NCBI GenBank assembly: GCA_963848205.1
Contig: CAWKCV010000005.1
Location: forward strand, 124,001-188,000
Direction: 5' to 3'
Source: BOG-908 sp963848205
GTDB lineage: Bacteria > Pseudomonadota > Alphaproteobacteria > Acetobacterales > Acetobacteraceae
Length of the DNA stretch: 64,000 nt
Below, in pieces: positions 54,807 to 63,074 of this stretch. Position numbers and translations under genes: made by a program. Below the pieces are notes generated by a model. The model searched no databases. It saw only the letters and a program-made list of their open reading frames with translations, and was not told the DNA's origin. The first letter of the stretch is position 1; every line of letters starts with the position of its first letter.

Positions 54807-54909
54807 TCTTGCCACACCCCGGCTCGCTTCTGTCTGCCCAGCAATCCCGGCGGTTGGCCGGCCCGGCACAGCGTGGCAAAGCCTGTCCGCATTTTCCAGG
54901 AGCACGCAC

Positions 54910-56508
54910 GTGCGCACTTCTCATGCTCCGGCCGCGCGACGCCGTTCCTGCCTGCTCGCCATCCTGGCGCTGAGCGGCTGCACGGTCGGCCCGAATTTCA
55001 AGCCGCAATCCATCTGGTCGCCATCCACCTGGTTCGCCGGCCATCACGCCGCGGCGCCCACGGTCACCCCGATCAGCGAGCCGGTCTCCGAACCGATTGA
55101 CCCCGCCTGGTGGAACGTCTTCCACGACGACGAACTGACGTCGCTCGAGCAGCGCGTGGCCAGCGCCAACCTCAACGTCCGGATTTCCACCATACGCCTG
55201 GCCGAAAGCCGCTCGCAGCGGCAGATCACCGGCGCGGACCAGTTTCCCACCCTGCAGGGCGAGGGCTCCTACACGCGCGAACGGGTCAGCCAAAAAGGCG
55301 TGCTCGGCCTGTTCGGCGGCTCGGGCGGCAGTTCGGGAGCCAGCTCAGGTGGCACGTTCGGCGGCATGGGCGGCATGGCGGGCGGCACCAGCGGCCGGTC
55401 CGGTGGATTGCCGGCGGCCGCTGCCAGCAAGGGTTCGTCCATTCCGCCGTTCAATCTCTGGCAGTACGGCTTCGACGCGTCGTGGGAGCTCGATCTGTGG
55501 GGCCGGGTGCGGCGCGAGGTCGAATCCGCGGATGCTTCGCTCGAAGCGTCCGGCGATGCGCGACGCAACGCGCTGCTTTCCGTCGTGGCCGAGGTGGCAC
55601 GCGATTATGTCGCGCTGCGCGGCCAGCAGACCCAACTCGGCATCGCGCGCGCCAATATCCGCACCGAGCAGGAGTCGCTCCAACTGTCGCGCGACCGCTA
55701 TCGCGGCGGGCTGACGACCGAGCTGGACGTGGCCAACGCCGCGGCACAGTTGCAGACGACACAGGCGCAGATACCGCAGCTCGAACAGCAGCTCGACCAA
55801 TCTATCAACGCACTGAGCTTCCTCCTCGGCGAGGCGCCCGGCGCGCTTCGGGCCGAACTGGTCACCGCCCGCCCGGTGCCCCCGGTGCCGCCGCGCGTGC
55901 CGATCGGCGTGCCCTCCGAACTCGCCCGCCGCCGCCCGGACATCCGCCAGGCCGAAGCGCAACTGCATGCGGCTACCGCAGACATCGGCGTGGCGGTCGC
56001 CAATTTCTATCCGAAGATCACGCTGGACGGCAGCATCGGGCTGCAAGCGCTGAAGGCCAAGGACCTCGGCAACTGGGCCTCGCGGCAATACGGCCTGGGC
56101 CCCACGATCGAGCTGCCGATTTTCCAGGGCGGCCGGCTGCGCGCGACCCTGGCACTGCGCAAGGTGGAGCAGCAGGAGGCCGCGCTGAACTATCAGCAGA
56201 CCGTGCTGCAGGCGTGGCACGACGTGGACAACGCGCTGATCGCCTACGCCGCCGAGCAGCGCCGGCACGACGCGCTGGCTGCGGCCGAGCGTCAGGACGA
56301 ACTGGCCCTGCGCCTGGCCCGCGATCGCTACACGCAGGGCGTTGCCGACTTCCTCAACGTGCTCGACGCAGAACGCACGTTGCTGCAGGCCCAGCAGCAA
56401 CTGGCCGACAGCGCGGTCACCATCTCGTCCAACCTGGTCCAGCTCTATAAAGCGCTAGGCGGCGGCTGGGAGCCGACTTACCCGGTACTGACGCCCCGCC
56501 GATCGTGA
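54910..56508 (+). CDS. Efflux outer membrane lipoprotein (NodT/OprM family), second copy
   Basis: A second TolC-like channel lipoprotein (532 residues) starting at GTG 54910 after AGGAG. The lipobox is LSGC with Cys24 and TVGPNFKPQ follows. OEP motifs include NVRISTIRLAESRSQRQITG, FPTLQGEGSYTRERV, ASWELDLWGRVRREVESADA, RRRPDIRQAEAQLHAATADI and DRYTQGVADFLNVLDAERTL. A Gly/Ser/Met-rich insert near residues 137-170 (GGSGGSSGASSGGTFGGMGG) expands the first external loop. No adaptor or RND gene is adjacent, so it may serve the upstream Mdt-type pump or a pump elsewhere. TetR and the 33-bp operator lie directly upstream. Confidence 0.9.
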   Translation: MRTSHAPAARRRSCLLAILALSGCTVGPNFKPQSIWSPSTWFAGHHAAAPTVTPISEPVSEPIDPAWWNVFHDDELTSLEQRVASANLNVRISTIRLAESRSQRQITGADQFPTLQGEGSYTRERVSQKGVLGLFGGSGGSSGASSGGTFGGMGGMAGGTSGRSGGLPAAAASKGSSIPPFNLWQYGFDASWELDLWGRVRREVESADASLEASGDARRNALLSVVAEVARDYVALRGQQTQLGIARANIRTEQESLQLSRDRYRGGLTTELDVANAAAQLQTTQAQIPQLEQQLDQSINALSFLLGEAPGALRAELVTARPVPPVPPRVPIGVPSELARRRPDIRQAEAQLHAATADIGVAVANFYPKITLDGSIGLQALKAKDLGNWASRQYGLGPTIELPIFQGGRLRATLALRKVEQQEAALNYQQTVLQAWHDVDNALIAYAAEQRRHDALAAAERQDELALRLARDRYTQGVADFLNVLDAERTLLQAQQQLADSAVTISSNLVQLYKALGGGWEPTYPVLTPRRS

Positions 56509-56523
56509 GCCGCGCGACAGCGA

Positions 56524-56711
56524 GAGCAAAAGGCTTTTGCTTCTTTGCTTGATGTGTCTGTTCGGAAAGTCGTTCTGGCGAGTCAGTTGGCGTCACGCGA
56601 GAGCGTGCATGTGCAAGACGATTTGCGAGCACCGGAGCGCCACGAATCGCCGTCAAATGGCCGCCATGACAACTTTACGAACGGACACCCAGAAAAGAAG
56701 ACCTTCCTCCC
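56524..56711. repeat. Hairpin repeat split by an inserted element
   Basis: The left part (GAGCAAAAGGCTTTTGCTTC, 56524-56543, then TTTGCTT) and the right part (CCCAGAAAAGAAGACC, 56688 on) together form a GCTTC/GAAG-type unit. They are separated by about 135 bp bounded by inverted repeats. GCGACAGCGAGAG just before the left part matches the spacer motif of paired copies. Confidence 0.75.
56554..56688. mobile_element. Small non-coding element with terminal inverted repeats (MITE-like)
   Basis: Left end TGTCTGTTCGGAAAGT (56555-56570) and right end ACTTTACGAACGGACA (56672-56687) pair at 14 of 16 positions; extending inward gives about 21 of 26. An additional G/C pair closes the ends. The ends are TG...CA. 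No open frame of useful length lies inside and no target duplication is obvious. The length and position inside a repeat suggest a MITE derived from an insertion sequence not seen here. Confidence 0.55.
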
Positions 56712-56735
56712 GCGTTGAGCCACCAAGCTCAACGC
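56712..56735 (+). promoter_or_regulatory. Perfect 9-bp hairpin before topoisomerase IB gene
   Basis: GCGTTGAGC, loop CACCAA, GCTCAACGC. It ends three bases before the GAGGA ribosome site of the next gene, so in mRNA it could affect initiation. It has no T-run. Confidence 0.45.
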
Positions 56736-56748
56736 CCGAGGACCGTCC

Positions 56749-57828
56749 GTGACCGAAGATTGCGACAACCTGCTCGATCCCAGAGAAGCCGCCCGCGCCG
56801 CCCATCTGCACTATGTCAGCGACACCAAGCCGGGCATCACCCGCGTCGCCGAAGAAGGCGGCTGGGCGTTTTTCATGCCCGACGGCAAACGCATTACCGA
56901 CGAGAAGAACATCGCGCGCATCCGCAAGCTCGCCATTCCGCCGGCCTACACCGACGTGTGGATATGCCGCGATCCGAACGGGCATTTGCAGGCCGTGGGG
57001 CGCGATGCACGCGGGCGCAAGCAATATCGCTATCACCCGCGCTGGCGCGAGATCCGCGACGAGGCGAAATACGGCAAGATGCTGGTATTCGGCCGGGTGT
57101 TGCCCGACATCCGCAAGCGCGTGGAGCACGATCTCGCCAAGCCGGGGTTGCCGCGGGAGAAAGTGTTGGCCGCCGCCGTGCGCCTGCTCGAGCGCACGCT
57201 CATCCGGGTCGGCAACGAGGAATATGCCAAGACCAATAACAGCTTCGGCCTGACGACGCTGCGCGAACGCCATGTGAGCCTGCACGGCACGGTGGTGGAG
57301 TTCGATTTCCGCGCCAAGCACGGCATCCAGCGCCATATCGAACTCAAAGACCGCAAGCTCGCCAACGTCATCAAGAAACTCCAGGATATTCCTGGCCAGG
57401 AGCTGTTCCACTACGTCGACGACGACGGCCAGAAACACACGATCGGGTCGGACGATGTGAACGGCTATCTGCACGAAATCACCGGCGAACACATAACCGC
57501 CAAGGATTTCCGCACCTGGGCCGCTACCAACCTGGCTGCACTCGCCTTGCGTGAATTCGAACTCTACGACAGCGCGGCGAAGGCCAAGAAGAACGTGCTG
57601 CGTGCCGTCGAGGCGGTATCGGGCATGCTCGGCAACACACCGAGCATCTGCCGGAAATGCTACATCCATCCAGCTATCTTCGACGGCTATCTGGACGGCA
57701 GCCTGCTCGAAGGTCTCAAGGAGCGCGCGGACGCGGTGCTGGAACACAAGGAGTTCGGCCTGACCGCAGAAGAAATCGCCGTCACCGCGTTTCTCGACAA
57801 GCGCCTGACCGAAGCTCTGCCGCATTGA
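56749..57828 (+). CDS. DNA topoisomerase IB
   Basis: A bacterial type IB (poxvirus-like) topoisomerase of 359 residues that relaxes supercoils by a 3'-phosphotyrosyl intermediate. The N-terminal domain contains GWAFFMPDGKRITDEKNIAR and the catalytic domain RVGNEEYAKTNNSFGLTTLR, KDFRTWAATNLAALAL and CRKCYIHPAIFDGYLDG. The last block holds the likely tyrosine nucleophile (YIHP), and arginine/lysine catalytic residues occur in the earlier blocks. The start is GTG 56749 (MTEDCDNLL) after GAGGA. It is monocistronic. Confidence 0.9.
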   Translation: MTEDCDNLLDPREAARAAHLHYVSDTKPGITRVAEEGGWAFFMPDGKRITDEKNIARIRKLAIPPAYTDVWICRDPNGHLQAVGRDARGRKQYRYHPRWREIRDEAKYGKMLVFGRVLPDIRKRVEHDLAKPGLPREKVLAAAVRLLERTLIRVGNEEYAKTNNSFGLTTLRERHVSLHGTVVEFDFRAKHGIQRHIELKDRKLANVIKKLQDIPGQELFHYVDDDGQKHTIGSDDVNGYLHEITGEHITAKDFRTWAATNLAALALREFELYDSAAKAKKNVLRAVEAVSGMLGNTPSICRKCYIHPAIFDGYLDGSLLEGLKERADAVLEHKEFGLTAEEIAVTAFLDKRLTEALPH

Positions 57829-57967
57829 TGAAAGCCGTAAACGCCAGAACAAAGGCGCTGCACGCCTTGATCGCAATCGCCTACGGTTCTGCGTTCACCT
57901 GCGACATCTGCGGTCCCTTCCTTGACTCCGCATACCGCGAAGCCAGACACCGCAGACCTGCACCACT

Positions 57968-59062
57968 TTAGACATTGAACCGGAACAGCAGCACGTCCCC
58001 ATCCTTCACCACATAATCCCGCCCCTCTACCCGCATCTTCCCCGCTTCCTTCGCCCCAGCCTCACCCTTCAACGCCACATAATCCTCATACGCGATCGTC
58101 TCGCACGCAATGAAGCCGCGCTCGAAATCGTTGTGGATGACGGCCGCCGCTTGCGGCGCCTTCGTTCCGCGTACGATCGTCCACGCTCGCGTCTCTTTCG
58201 GCCCACACGTGAAATACGTCACCAGCCCCAACAGCCCATAGCCGGCGCCGATCACCCGATCGAGCCCGCTATCGGCCAGTCCAAGCCCGCTCAGGAACTC
58301 CGCGCGGTCCTCTTCCGGCAGCGTGCTCACCTCCGCTTCGATCGCGGCCGACACGATCACGCACGCCGCACCTTCGGACTTTGCCAACGCCATCACGCGC
58401 TCCGATTGCGCGTTGCCGGTGGCCGCGGCGGCTTCCTCCACATTGCACACATACAACACCGGCTTGCTCGTCATCAGTTGCAACCGGCTCACCGCCAGTT
58501 CCTCGCCCGCCGGTATCGCTGAACGCGCCGGCTTACCGGCCTGCAACGCCGTGATGATCGGTTCCATCAACGCCACCGTCGCGGCTGCCTCACGATCGTT
58601 GCCGCGTGCTTTTTTCTGCAGCGGCACAATCCGCTTTTCCAGACTGTCCAGATCGGCCAGCATCAGTTCCGTCTCGATCGTCTCCGCATCGCGCACCGGA
58701 TCGATCGAGCCCTCCACATGCGTCACATCCGGGTCCTCGAAACAACGCAGAACGTGAATGATCGCGTCCACCTCACGTATGTTGCCGAGGAACTTGTTGC
58801 CCAACCCTTCGCCGCGGCTTGCCCCACGCACCAGACCCGCGATATCGACGAACTCCAAACTTGTCGGCACCGTCTTCTGCGAACGCCCGATTTCCGAAAG
58901 CTTGTTCAGCCGCACGTCGGGCACCGCGACCCGGCCGACATTCGGCTCGATTGTGCAGAACGGGTAATTGGCAGCCTGCGCCGCGGCCGTCGCGGTGAGC
59001 GCGTTGAAGAGGGTGGACTTGCCGACATTGGGCAGGCCGACGATGCCGCAGTTGAAACCCAT
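57968..59062 (-). CDS. ychF: Redox-regulated ATPase/GTPase YchF (Obg family)
   Basis: Translation-associated P-loop NTPase (364 residues) that binds ribosomes and prefers ATP. G1 is GIVGLPNVGKSTLFNALT, the G3 region is LEFVDIAGLVRGASRGEGLG, and the altered G4 is in KPVLYVCNVEE. A C-terminal TGS-like domain contains TYFTCGPKETRAWTIVRGTK, FERGFIACETIAYEDYVAL and the end VKDGDVLLFRFNV. It lies downstream of pth on the same strand with a hairpin-repeat pair between them; ychF-pth linkage is widespread in bacteria. The 139 bp between this gene and topoisomerase IB show nothing recognisable. Confidence 0.96.
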   Translation of the reverse strand: MGFNCGIVGLPNVGKSTLFNALTATAAAQAANYPFCTIEPNVGRVAVPDVRLNKLSEIGRSQKTVPTSLEFVDIAGLVRGASRGEGLGNKFLGNIREVDAIIHVLRCFEDPDVTHVEGSIDPVRDAETIETELMLADLDSLEKRIVPLQKKARGNDREAAATVALMEPIITALQAGKPARSAIPAGEELAVSRLQLMTSKPVLYVCNVEEAAAATGNAQSERVMALAKSEGAACVIVSAAIEAEVSTLPEEDRAEFLSGLGLADSGLDRVIGAGYGLLGLVTYFTCGPKETRAWTIVRGTKAPQAAAVIHNDFERGFIACETIAYEDYVALKGEAGAKEAGKMRVEGRDYVVKDGDVLLFRFNV

Positions 59063-59082
59063 GAACTGACCTCGAAGAAAAA

Positions 59083-59213
59083 AGGAAGCAGTCCTTTCTG
59101 AGAAAAAGGACCAAGAAACTTTTATCCAGCTGCCGCGTGCTCGCCCCGGAGTCCGCGACTGCGTGATAAAAGTCTTTTGCTTCTTTTCTTCAGAAAAGAA
59201 GGCCTTGCCTTCA
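59083..59213. repeat. Hairpin repeat, head-to-head pair (pth-ychF)
   Basis: Left unit 59087-59125 (AAGCAGTCCTTTCTGAG / AAAAAGGACC) and right unit 59166-59213 (GCTTCTTTTC / GAAAAGAAGGCC). The spacer ends pair as CTTTTATC (left) and GATAAAAG (right), with further partial matches inward. It lies between co-directional pth and ychF. Confidence 0.85.
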
Positions 59214-59774
59214 TCAAAGCGCCACCCGCGTCATGAACTCCTCCGGCCGCCCACCCGCCAGCAGCGGCGCCGCATCGGCCACCGTATCGAGCAGCCCGCC
59301 CAGCCACTCCGCATCTGCCTTCGCGAAATCCCCCAGCACCCAGCCATGGACCCGTGCCTTGTCGCCCGGATGCCCGATCCCCAGCCGCACCCGCCAGTAA
59401 TCCGGCGTGCCCAGCGTGCGATCCATGCTGCGCAGACCGTTATGCCCCGCCGCACCACCGCCGCGCTTCACGCGCACCTTCCCGGCGACAAGGTCGAGCT
59501 CATCATGAAACGCGGTGATCGCCTCGACCGGCAGCTTGAAAAATGCCGCCGCCGGCTGAACGCTGTTCCCGCTGTCGTTCATGTAAGTCAGAGGCTTCAA
59601 CGCCACGATCTTCTCGCCGCCAATCGAACCCTCTGCGACCAGTCCGCGGAAACGCTGCCGCCACGGGCCGAACCCGTGGCGGCGCGCGATCCGGTCGATG
59701 GCCATGAAGCCGACATTGTGCCGCTGGCGGGCCATCGACGGCTCGGGATTGCCGAGCCCCACCCATAACAGCAC
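59214..59774 (-). CDS. pth: Peptidyl-tRNA hydrolase
   Basis: Releases tRNA from peptidyl-tRNA dropped by ribosomes (186 residues). The N-terminal WVGLGNPEPSMARQRHNVGF contains the conserved Asn and catalytic His. Further signatures are LKPLTYMNDSGNSVQPAAAF, HDELDLVAGKVRVKRGGGAA and GHNGLRSMDRTLG. It follows rplY on the same strand after 39 bp that hold a GC hairpin, the usual rplY-pth-ychF order. Confidence 0.96.
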   Translation of the reverse strand: MLLWVGLGNPEPSMARQRHNVGFMAIDRIARRHGFGPWRQRFRGLVAEGSIGGEKIVALKPLTYMNDSGNSVQPAAAFFKLPVEAITAFHDELDLVAGKVRVKRGGGAAGHNGLRSMDRTLGTPDYWRVRLGIGHPGDKARVHGWVLGDFAKADAEWLGGLLDTVADAAPLLAGGRPEEFMTRVAL

Positions 59775-59792
59775 CTCTCGGCTCCCGAAGAA

Positions 59793-59811
59793 GCCGGCCC
59801 GAAGGCCGGCC
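59793..59811 (-). terminator. GC hairpin between rplY and pth
   Basis: GCCGGCC, loop CGAA, GGCCGGC. On the minus strand it is followed by TTCTTCGG, a weak T-tract, so it may partly terminate after rplY or act as a processing hairpin. It lies three bases beyond the rplY stop codon. Confidence 0.5.
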
Positions 59812-59813
59812 GC

Positions 59814-60518
59814 TTACTTCTTTTTCGCCGCAGGCTTGGCAGCAGGTGCCGCCGCCTTGGCCGGTGCGGCGCCCTTGGCCGGCGCCTTGCCCTTCGCCGG
59901 CGCTGCCGCCGGAGCCGCCGCTACGGCTGCCGGGTCCACCGTCTCGGCCGAACGCGTCGGCGGGGCCACCGTCGCGATCACGAAGTCCCGGTCGGCGATC
60001 GTCGGGCGGCTCTCGCCGGTGCCCTTCAGATTGTGCCAGCGGATATTGTCGTTGATGTCGAGATCGCCGAGATCGGCCTCGAAGAACGGCGCCACATGCT
60101 CCGGATCGGCCCACACTTCGACGGTATGGCGCACAACGTTCAGCACGCCTCCCTTCTTCAGGCCCGGGCTGGTTGCCTCGTTCGTGTAGTGCACGGCGAC
60201 CGAGACGCGAATCTGCTCGCCGGGGGCCAGGCGCTGAAAATCGACGTGCTCGGCCACATCCGTCACCGGATGGAACTGCACCGCACGCATCAGCGCACGC
60301 GTCGGCGTGCCAGCCACGTTCAGTTCATACAGGCGCGAGCGCCAGCCGCCGCGCTTGAGTTCGTTCAGCACCGCCTTCGGTTCCAACGAGATCATCGTGG
60401 GTTCCTGCTTGGCGCCGTAAATGATCGCAGGCACCTTGCCTGCTCGCCGTGTCGCACGCGCCGCCCCCTTACCGGCTCGCGCACGCGTCTCGGCCTCGAT
60501 CGTGACAAAATTGGCCAT
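59814..60518 (-). CDS. rplY: 50S ribosomal protein L25 (CTC family)
   Basis: 5S rRNA-binding ribosomal protein of the long CTC type (234 residues). The N-terminal L25 domain reads MANFVTIEAETRARAGKGAA, RRAGKVPAIIYGAKQEPTMI and LMRAVQFHPVTDVAEHVDFQ. The TL5-like C-terminal domain contains PGLKKGGVLNVVRHTVEVWA and DLGDLDINDNIRWHNLKGTG. A low-complexity Ala/Lys/Pro tail ends in AAKPAAKKK. ATG 60518 is chosen because the L25 fold begins there; upstream codons include the palindromic repeat. Confidence 0.96.
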   Translation of the reverse strand: MANFVTIEAETRARAGKGAARATRRAGKVPAIIYGAKQEPTMISLEPKAVLNELKRGGWRSRLYELNVAGTPTRALMRAVQFHPVTDVAEHVDFQRLAPGEQIRVSVAVHYTNEATSPGLKKGGVLNVVRHTVEVWADPEHVAPFFEADLGDLDINDNIRWHNLKGTGESRPTIADRDFVIATVAPPTRSAETVDPAAVAAAPAAAPAKGKAPAKGAAPAKAAAPAAKPAAKKK

Positions 60519-60597
60519 GAGTGTGCTCCAACCTAAAACACGCCGGCCTCCAGGGGTGCCAGCGTGGGGGGAGTTTCTAGCGGGGACGGGGAAAGAA

Positions 60598-60635
60598 AGG
60601 AAGCAGTCCTTTTTTGAAAAAAAGGACTGCTTCCT
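60598..60635. repeat. Hairpin repeat, perfect palindromic copy
   Basis: AGGAAGCAGTCCTTTTTT, two bases GA, then AAAAAAGGACTGCTTCCT: an exact 18-bp inverted repeat. The flanking AAAACTTTTG part found in other copies is missing, so the two outer arms of a pair appear fused. Its right end overlaps the stop codon of the downstream methyltransferase gene. Confidence 0.85.
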
Positions 60636-61345
60636 CACCCAGCCTCCGCCAGCACCGCCCGCATCCGCCCACGCGCCGGAACCAGCATCGCCGCATACGC
60701 GTCCTTCACCGCCTCCGTAAGCGTCACCCCCGCCAGGTCGGCAAACAACGCATGGCCGACGCTTTCCCACACGCCGGTCAGCCGCAACACCGGCGCGAGC
60801 CCGGTCGGCGGCGTGAACAGTGCGGTGTCGCGATGTTCGGGGCGGAACATCGCGCCGCTCAGCAACCGGTCGATCTGCCCACGGCTATAGGGCTGGCCCT
60901 GGCCGAACGGCGTGCTGTCCACATGCGCCCAAAGCCCGGTGCGGTTGGGGGCCACCACCATGATCCGGCCGTCGTCCTTCAACACGCGCCAGATCTCGCG
61001 CAGCAGGCGGCCGTCCTGGCCGATCGGCTCCACACCGTGGATCACCAGCACGCGGTCGAATATCAAATCCGGGAAGGGCAGGCACGTGGCCTCGGCCGCA
61101 CACGCCCCGGGCGGCGGCTCGTGATGCGACGTGGTCGCGTTCAGGCAGGCATAGGCCTGGTCCGCCCACAGTCTGAGGAACGGGGCAGGGTAGCCGAGCC
61201 CCAGCACATGCATGCCCGACAGGTCCGGCCAGATCTGTGCAAGCCGTATGCGAATGGCCGCCGCCGCCGCCTGGCCCAGCTTCGTGTCGTAGAAATCCAT
61301 CGCGGCGTGGCTCTCGCGCGCGGGCGCCGGCTGGGTGGTCGGCAT
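60635..61345 (-). CDS. Class I SAM-dependent methyltransferase domain protein
   Basis: About 236 residues from ATG 61345 (MPTTQPAPARESHAAM); an internal ATG at 61300 (MDFYDTKLGQ) is another option. The methyltransferase core is recognisable: MHVLGLGYPAPFLRLWADQA in place of a canonical GxGxG loop, LPFPDLIFDRVLVIHGVEPI (post-I acidic region) and EIWRVLKDDGRIMVVAPNRT. The glycine loop is degenerate, so activity is uncertain. These proteins are commonly encoded next to gloB in alphaproteobacteria; the substrate is unknown. It is divergent from gloB. Confidence 0.8.
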   Translation of the reverse strand: MPTTQPAPARESHAAMDFYDTKLGQAAAAAIRIRLAQIWPDLSGMHVLGLGYPAPFLRLWADQAYACLNATTSHHEPPPGACAAEATCLPFPDLIFDRVLVIHGVEPIGQDGRLLREIWRVLKDDGRIMVVAPNRTGLWAHVDSTPFGQGQPYSRGQIDRLLSGAMFRPEHRDTALFTPPTGLAPVLRLTGVWESVGHALFADLAGVTLTEAVKDAYAAMLVPARGRMRAVLAEAG

Positions 61346-61421
61346 GTCCATGGGCGGCCTCGGGATGCGGCGTCGTGTGAAGGATGGTAGGCTTGGCTTC
61401 GTTACGCGAGAGGTGGTGAGT

Positions 61422-62147
61422 ATGACTGTCAGCGTCCAGGCGGTACCGATGTTTTCCGACAACTATGCATGGCTGTTGCGCGACAGCGCCAGCGGTCAGG
61501 TCGGCATCGTCGATCCCGCGGAAGCATCGTCCGTCATTGCCGCCATCGACGCCGCCGGCGGCAAGCTCGACACGATTTTCCTCACCCACCACCACGCCGA
61601 CCACGTCGCCGGCACCGACGAAGTGCGCGCCCGCTACGGCGCCAAGGTCGTCGGCGCCTCGGCCGACGCGCATCGCCTGCCCAAGCTGGATATCGCGGTC
61701 GCCGAAGGGCAGACGGTGCCGTTCGGCGCGTCGCACGTCCAGGTGATCGACACGCCAGGCCACACGCGCGGCCATATCGCCTTCTTCTTCCCCGAAGGCG
61801 CGGTGCTGGCCTGCGGCGACACGCTGTTCTCGCTCGGCTGCGGCCGCCTGATGGAAGGCACGCCGGCGGAGATGTTCGCCTCCCTGCAGAAGCTGGCCGC
61901 CTTGCCGGACGACACGCTCGTCTGCTGCGGCCACGAATACACCCAGAGCAATGCGCGTTTCGCGGTGACCGTGGAGCCGGACAACGCGGCTTTGCGCGAA
62001 CGTGCGGCCGAGGTGGATCGGCTGCGGGCAGCGGGGGAGCGGACGGTGCCGACGCGGTTGGCTGCGGAGAAGGCGGAGAATCCGTTTGTGCGGGCGGGGT
62101 CGGCGGCGCGGTTGGGGGAGATACGAGCGGCTAAGGACAAGGCGTGA
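61422..62147 (+). CDS. gloB: Hydroxyacylglutathione hydrolase (glyoxalase II)
   Basis: Metallo-beta-lactamase-fold enzyme (241 residues) that hydrolyses S-lactoylglutathione to lactate and glutathione. The metal motif is FLTHHHADHVAGTDEV; further ligands lie in DTPGHTRGHIAFFF and ACGDTLFSLGCGRL, and VCCGHEYTQSNARF supplies the C-terminal His. The start is ATG 61422 (MTVSVQAVPMFSDNYAWLL) after GAGGTG; earlier in-frame ATGs overlap the divergent methyltransferase. Confidence 0.94.
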   Translation: MTVSVQAVPMFSDNYAWLLRDSASGQVGIVDPAEASSVIAAIDAAGGKLDTIFLTHHHADHVAGTDEVRARYGAKVVGASADAHRLPKLDIAVAEGQTVPFGASHVQVIDTPGHTRGHIAFFFPEGAVLACGDTLFSLGCGRLMEGTPAEMFASLQKLAALPDDTLVCCGHEYTQSNARFAVTVEPDNAALRERAAEVDRLRAAGERTVPTRLAAEKAENPFVRAGSAARLGEIRAAKDKA

Positions 62148-62148
62148 G

Positions 62149-62182
62149 GAAGCAGCCCTTTTTCGAAAGGACCAAAAACCGT
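62149..62182. repeat. Hairpin repeat, single copy (convergent gene ends)
   Basis: GGAAGCAGCCCTTTTTCG / AAAGGACC with AAAAACCG. It is a slightly shortened GGACC-type unit between the convergent gloB and class I amidotransferase genes. Confidence 0.75.
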
Positions 62183-62195
62183 TGTCTTGGCACTT

Positions 62196-62957
62196 TCAAT
62201 CTGCCGCCAGTCGCTCTCCTGTTTCTTGCCGATGCAGCGCCGCTCCGAACGCGCGGAAGATTGCCGCCGAGAACGCGTTCGTCGCGGCGTCGAACTCCGG
62301 ATGCCATTGCACACCCAGCACGAACCCGGCGGATGCGTGGCTCACTGCCTCGATCGTGCCATCCGGCGCGGTGGCTTCCACCCGCAGGCCGGGCGCCAAC
62401 CGGTCGATCGCCTGACGGTGCAGCGAGTTCACCTTCTCCCGCTCATTGCGGCCGTAGGTGGACAGTCGCCCGCCTTCCGCCAGCACCACCCAATGCGCGG
62501 GGGCGACACGGCCGACCGGATCCTCGGGTGAAGCCGCATCGTGGTTCGGCCGGCCTATCGCGGCCAGGTCCTGATGCAGCGTGCCGCCGAGTGCCACGTT
62601 AAGCTCCTGCAGACCACGGCAGATTGCCAGGATGGGCGTGCCGCGTTGAATGGCCGCGCGGATCAGCGGCAGCGTCGTCGCGTCCCGGCCGGGGTCCGAC
62701 CACCGGTCACCCTCACGCGGCGTGCAGCCGTAGAGGGCCGGCTCAACATCGCTGCGGCTGCCCGTCAGCAGAATACCGTCCAGACGATCGAGCAGCGCGT
62801 CGGCCTGCAACAGATCGCCGCAGGCGGGCAGCAGAACCGGCAGGGCGCCCGACAATCCGGCCGCTGCGCGCACGCAGAAATCCGATGCGGCATGATTCGG
62901 CACGCCGCCTGGGCCGAACGTCTTGCTGCAACAGGAAATGCCGATCATCGGTCTCAT
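62196..62957 (-). CDS. Gamma-glutamyl-gamma-aminobutyrate hydrolase family protein (peptidase C26)
   Basis: Class I glutamine amidotransferase-like hydrolase (253 residues) related to PuuD, which releases GABA from gamma-glutamyl-GABA in putrescine breakdown. The nucleophile Cys is in TPILAICRGLQELNVALGG and the His-Glu pair in GVQWHPEFDAATN. DGILLTGSRSDVEPALYG near residue 70 and VNSLHRQAIDRLAPGL are also typical. The start is ATG 62957 (MRPMIGISCCSKTFGPGG) or 62948. Other puu genes are not nearby, so the substrate may differ. Confidence 0.88.
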   Translation of the reverse strand: MRPMIGISCCSKTFGPGGVPNHAASDFCVRAAAGLSGALPVLLPACGDLLQADALLDRLDGILLTGSRSDVEPALYGCTPREGDRWSDPGRDATTLPLIRAAIQRGTPILAICRGLQELNVALGGTLHQDLAAIGRPNHDAASPEDPVGRVAPAHWVVLAEGGRLSTYGRNEREKVNSLHRQAIDRLAPGLRVEATAPDGTIEAVSHASAGFVLGVQWHPEFDAATNAFSAAIFRAFGAALHRQETGERLAAD

Positions 62958-63010
62958 GATCAGCCAAGCTTGCAGAAACTCCGTCACCAAACGAAGAAGA
63001 AAACACCCGA

Positions 63011-63048
63011 AAAACAAAAAAACACCGCCGGTGTGCCTGCCGACGGTG
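63011..63048 (-). terminator. Intrinsic terminator of the Pro/Tyr-rich exported protein gene
   Basis: On the minus strand a stem CACCGTCGG / CCGGCGGTG is followed by TTTTTTTGTTTT. It lies 27 bp after the stop codon of the gene at 63075-63542 and is the only textbook intrinsic terminator seen in the window. Confidence 0.75.
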
Positions 63049-63074
63049 GTGCGCTCAGTCCGAAACGATGAAGG

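Noticed and set aside
57829..57967. Short frame after topoisomerase IB (Ala/Arg/His-rich)
   Set aside because: No ribosome site and no similarity; it continues the out-of-frame reading of the preceding gene.
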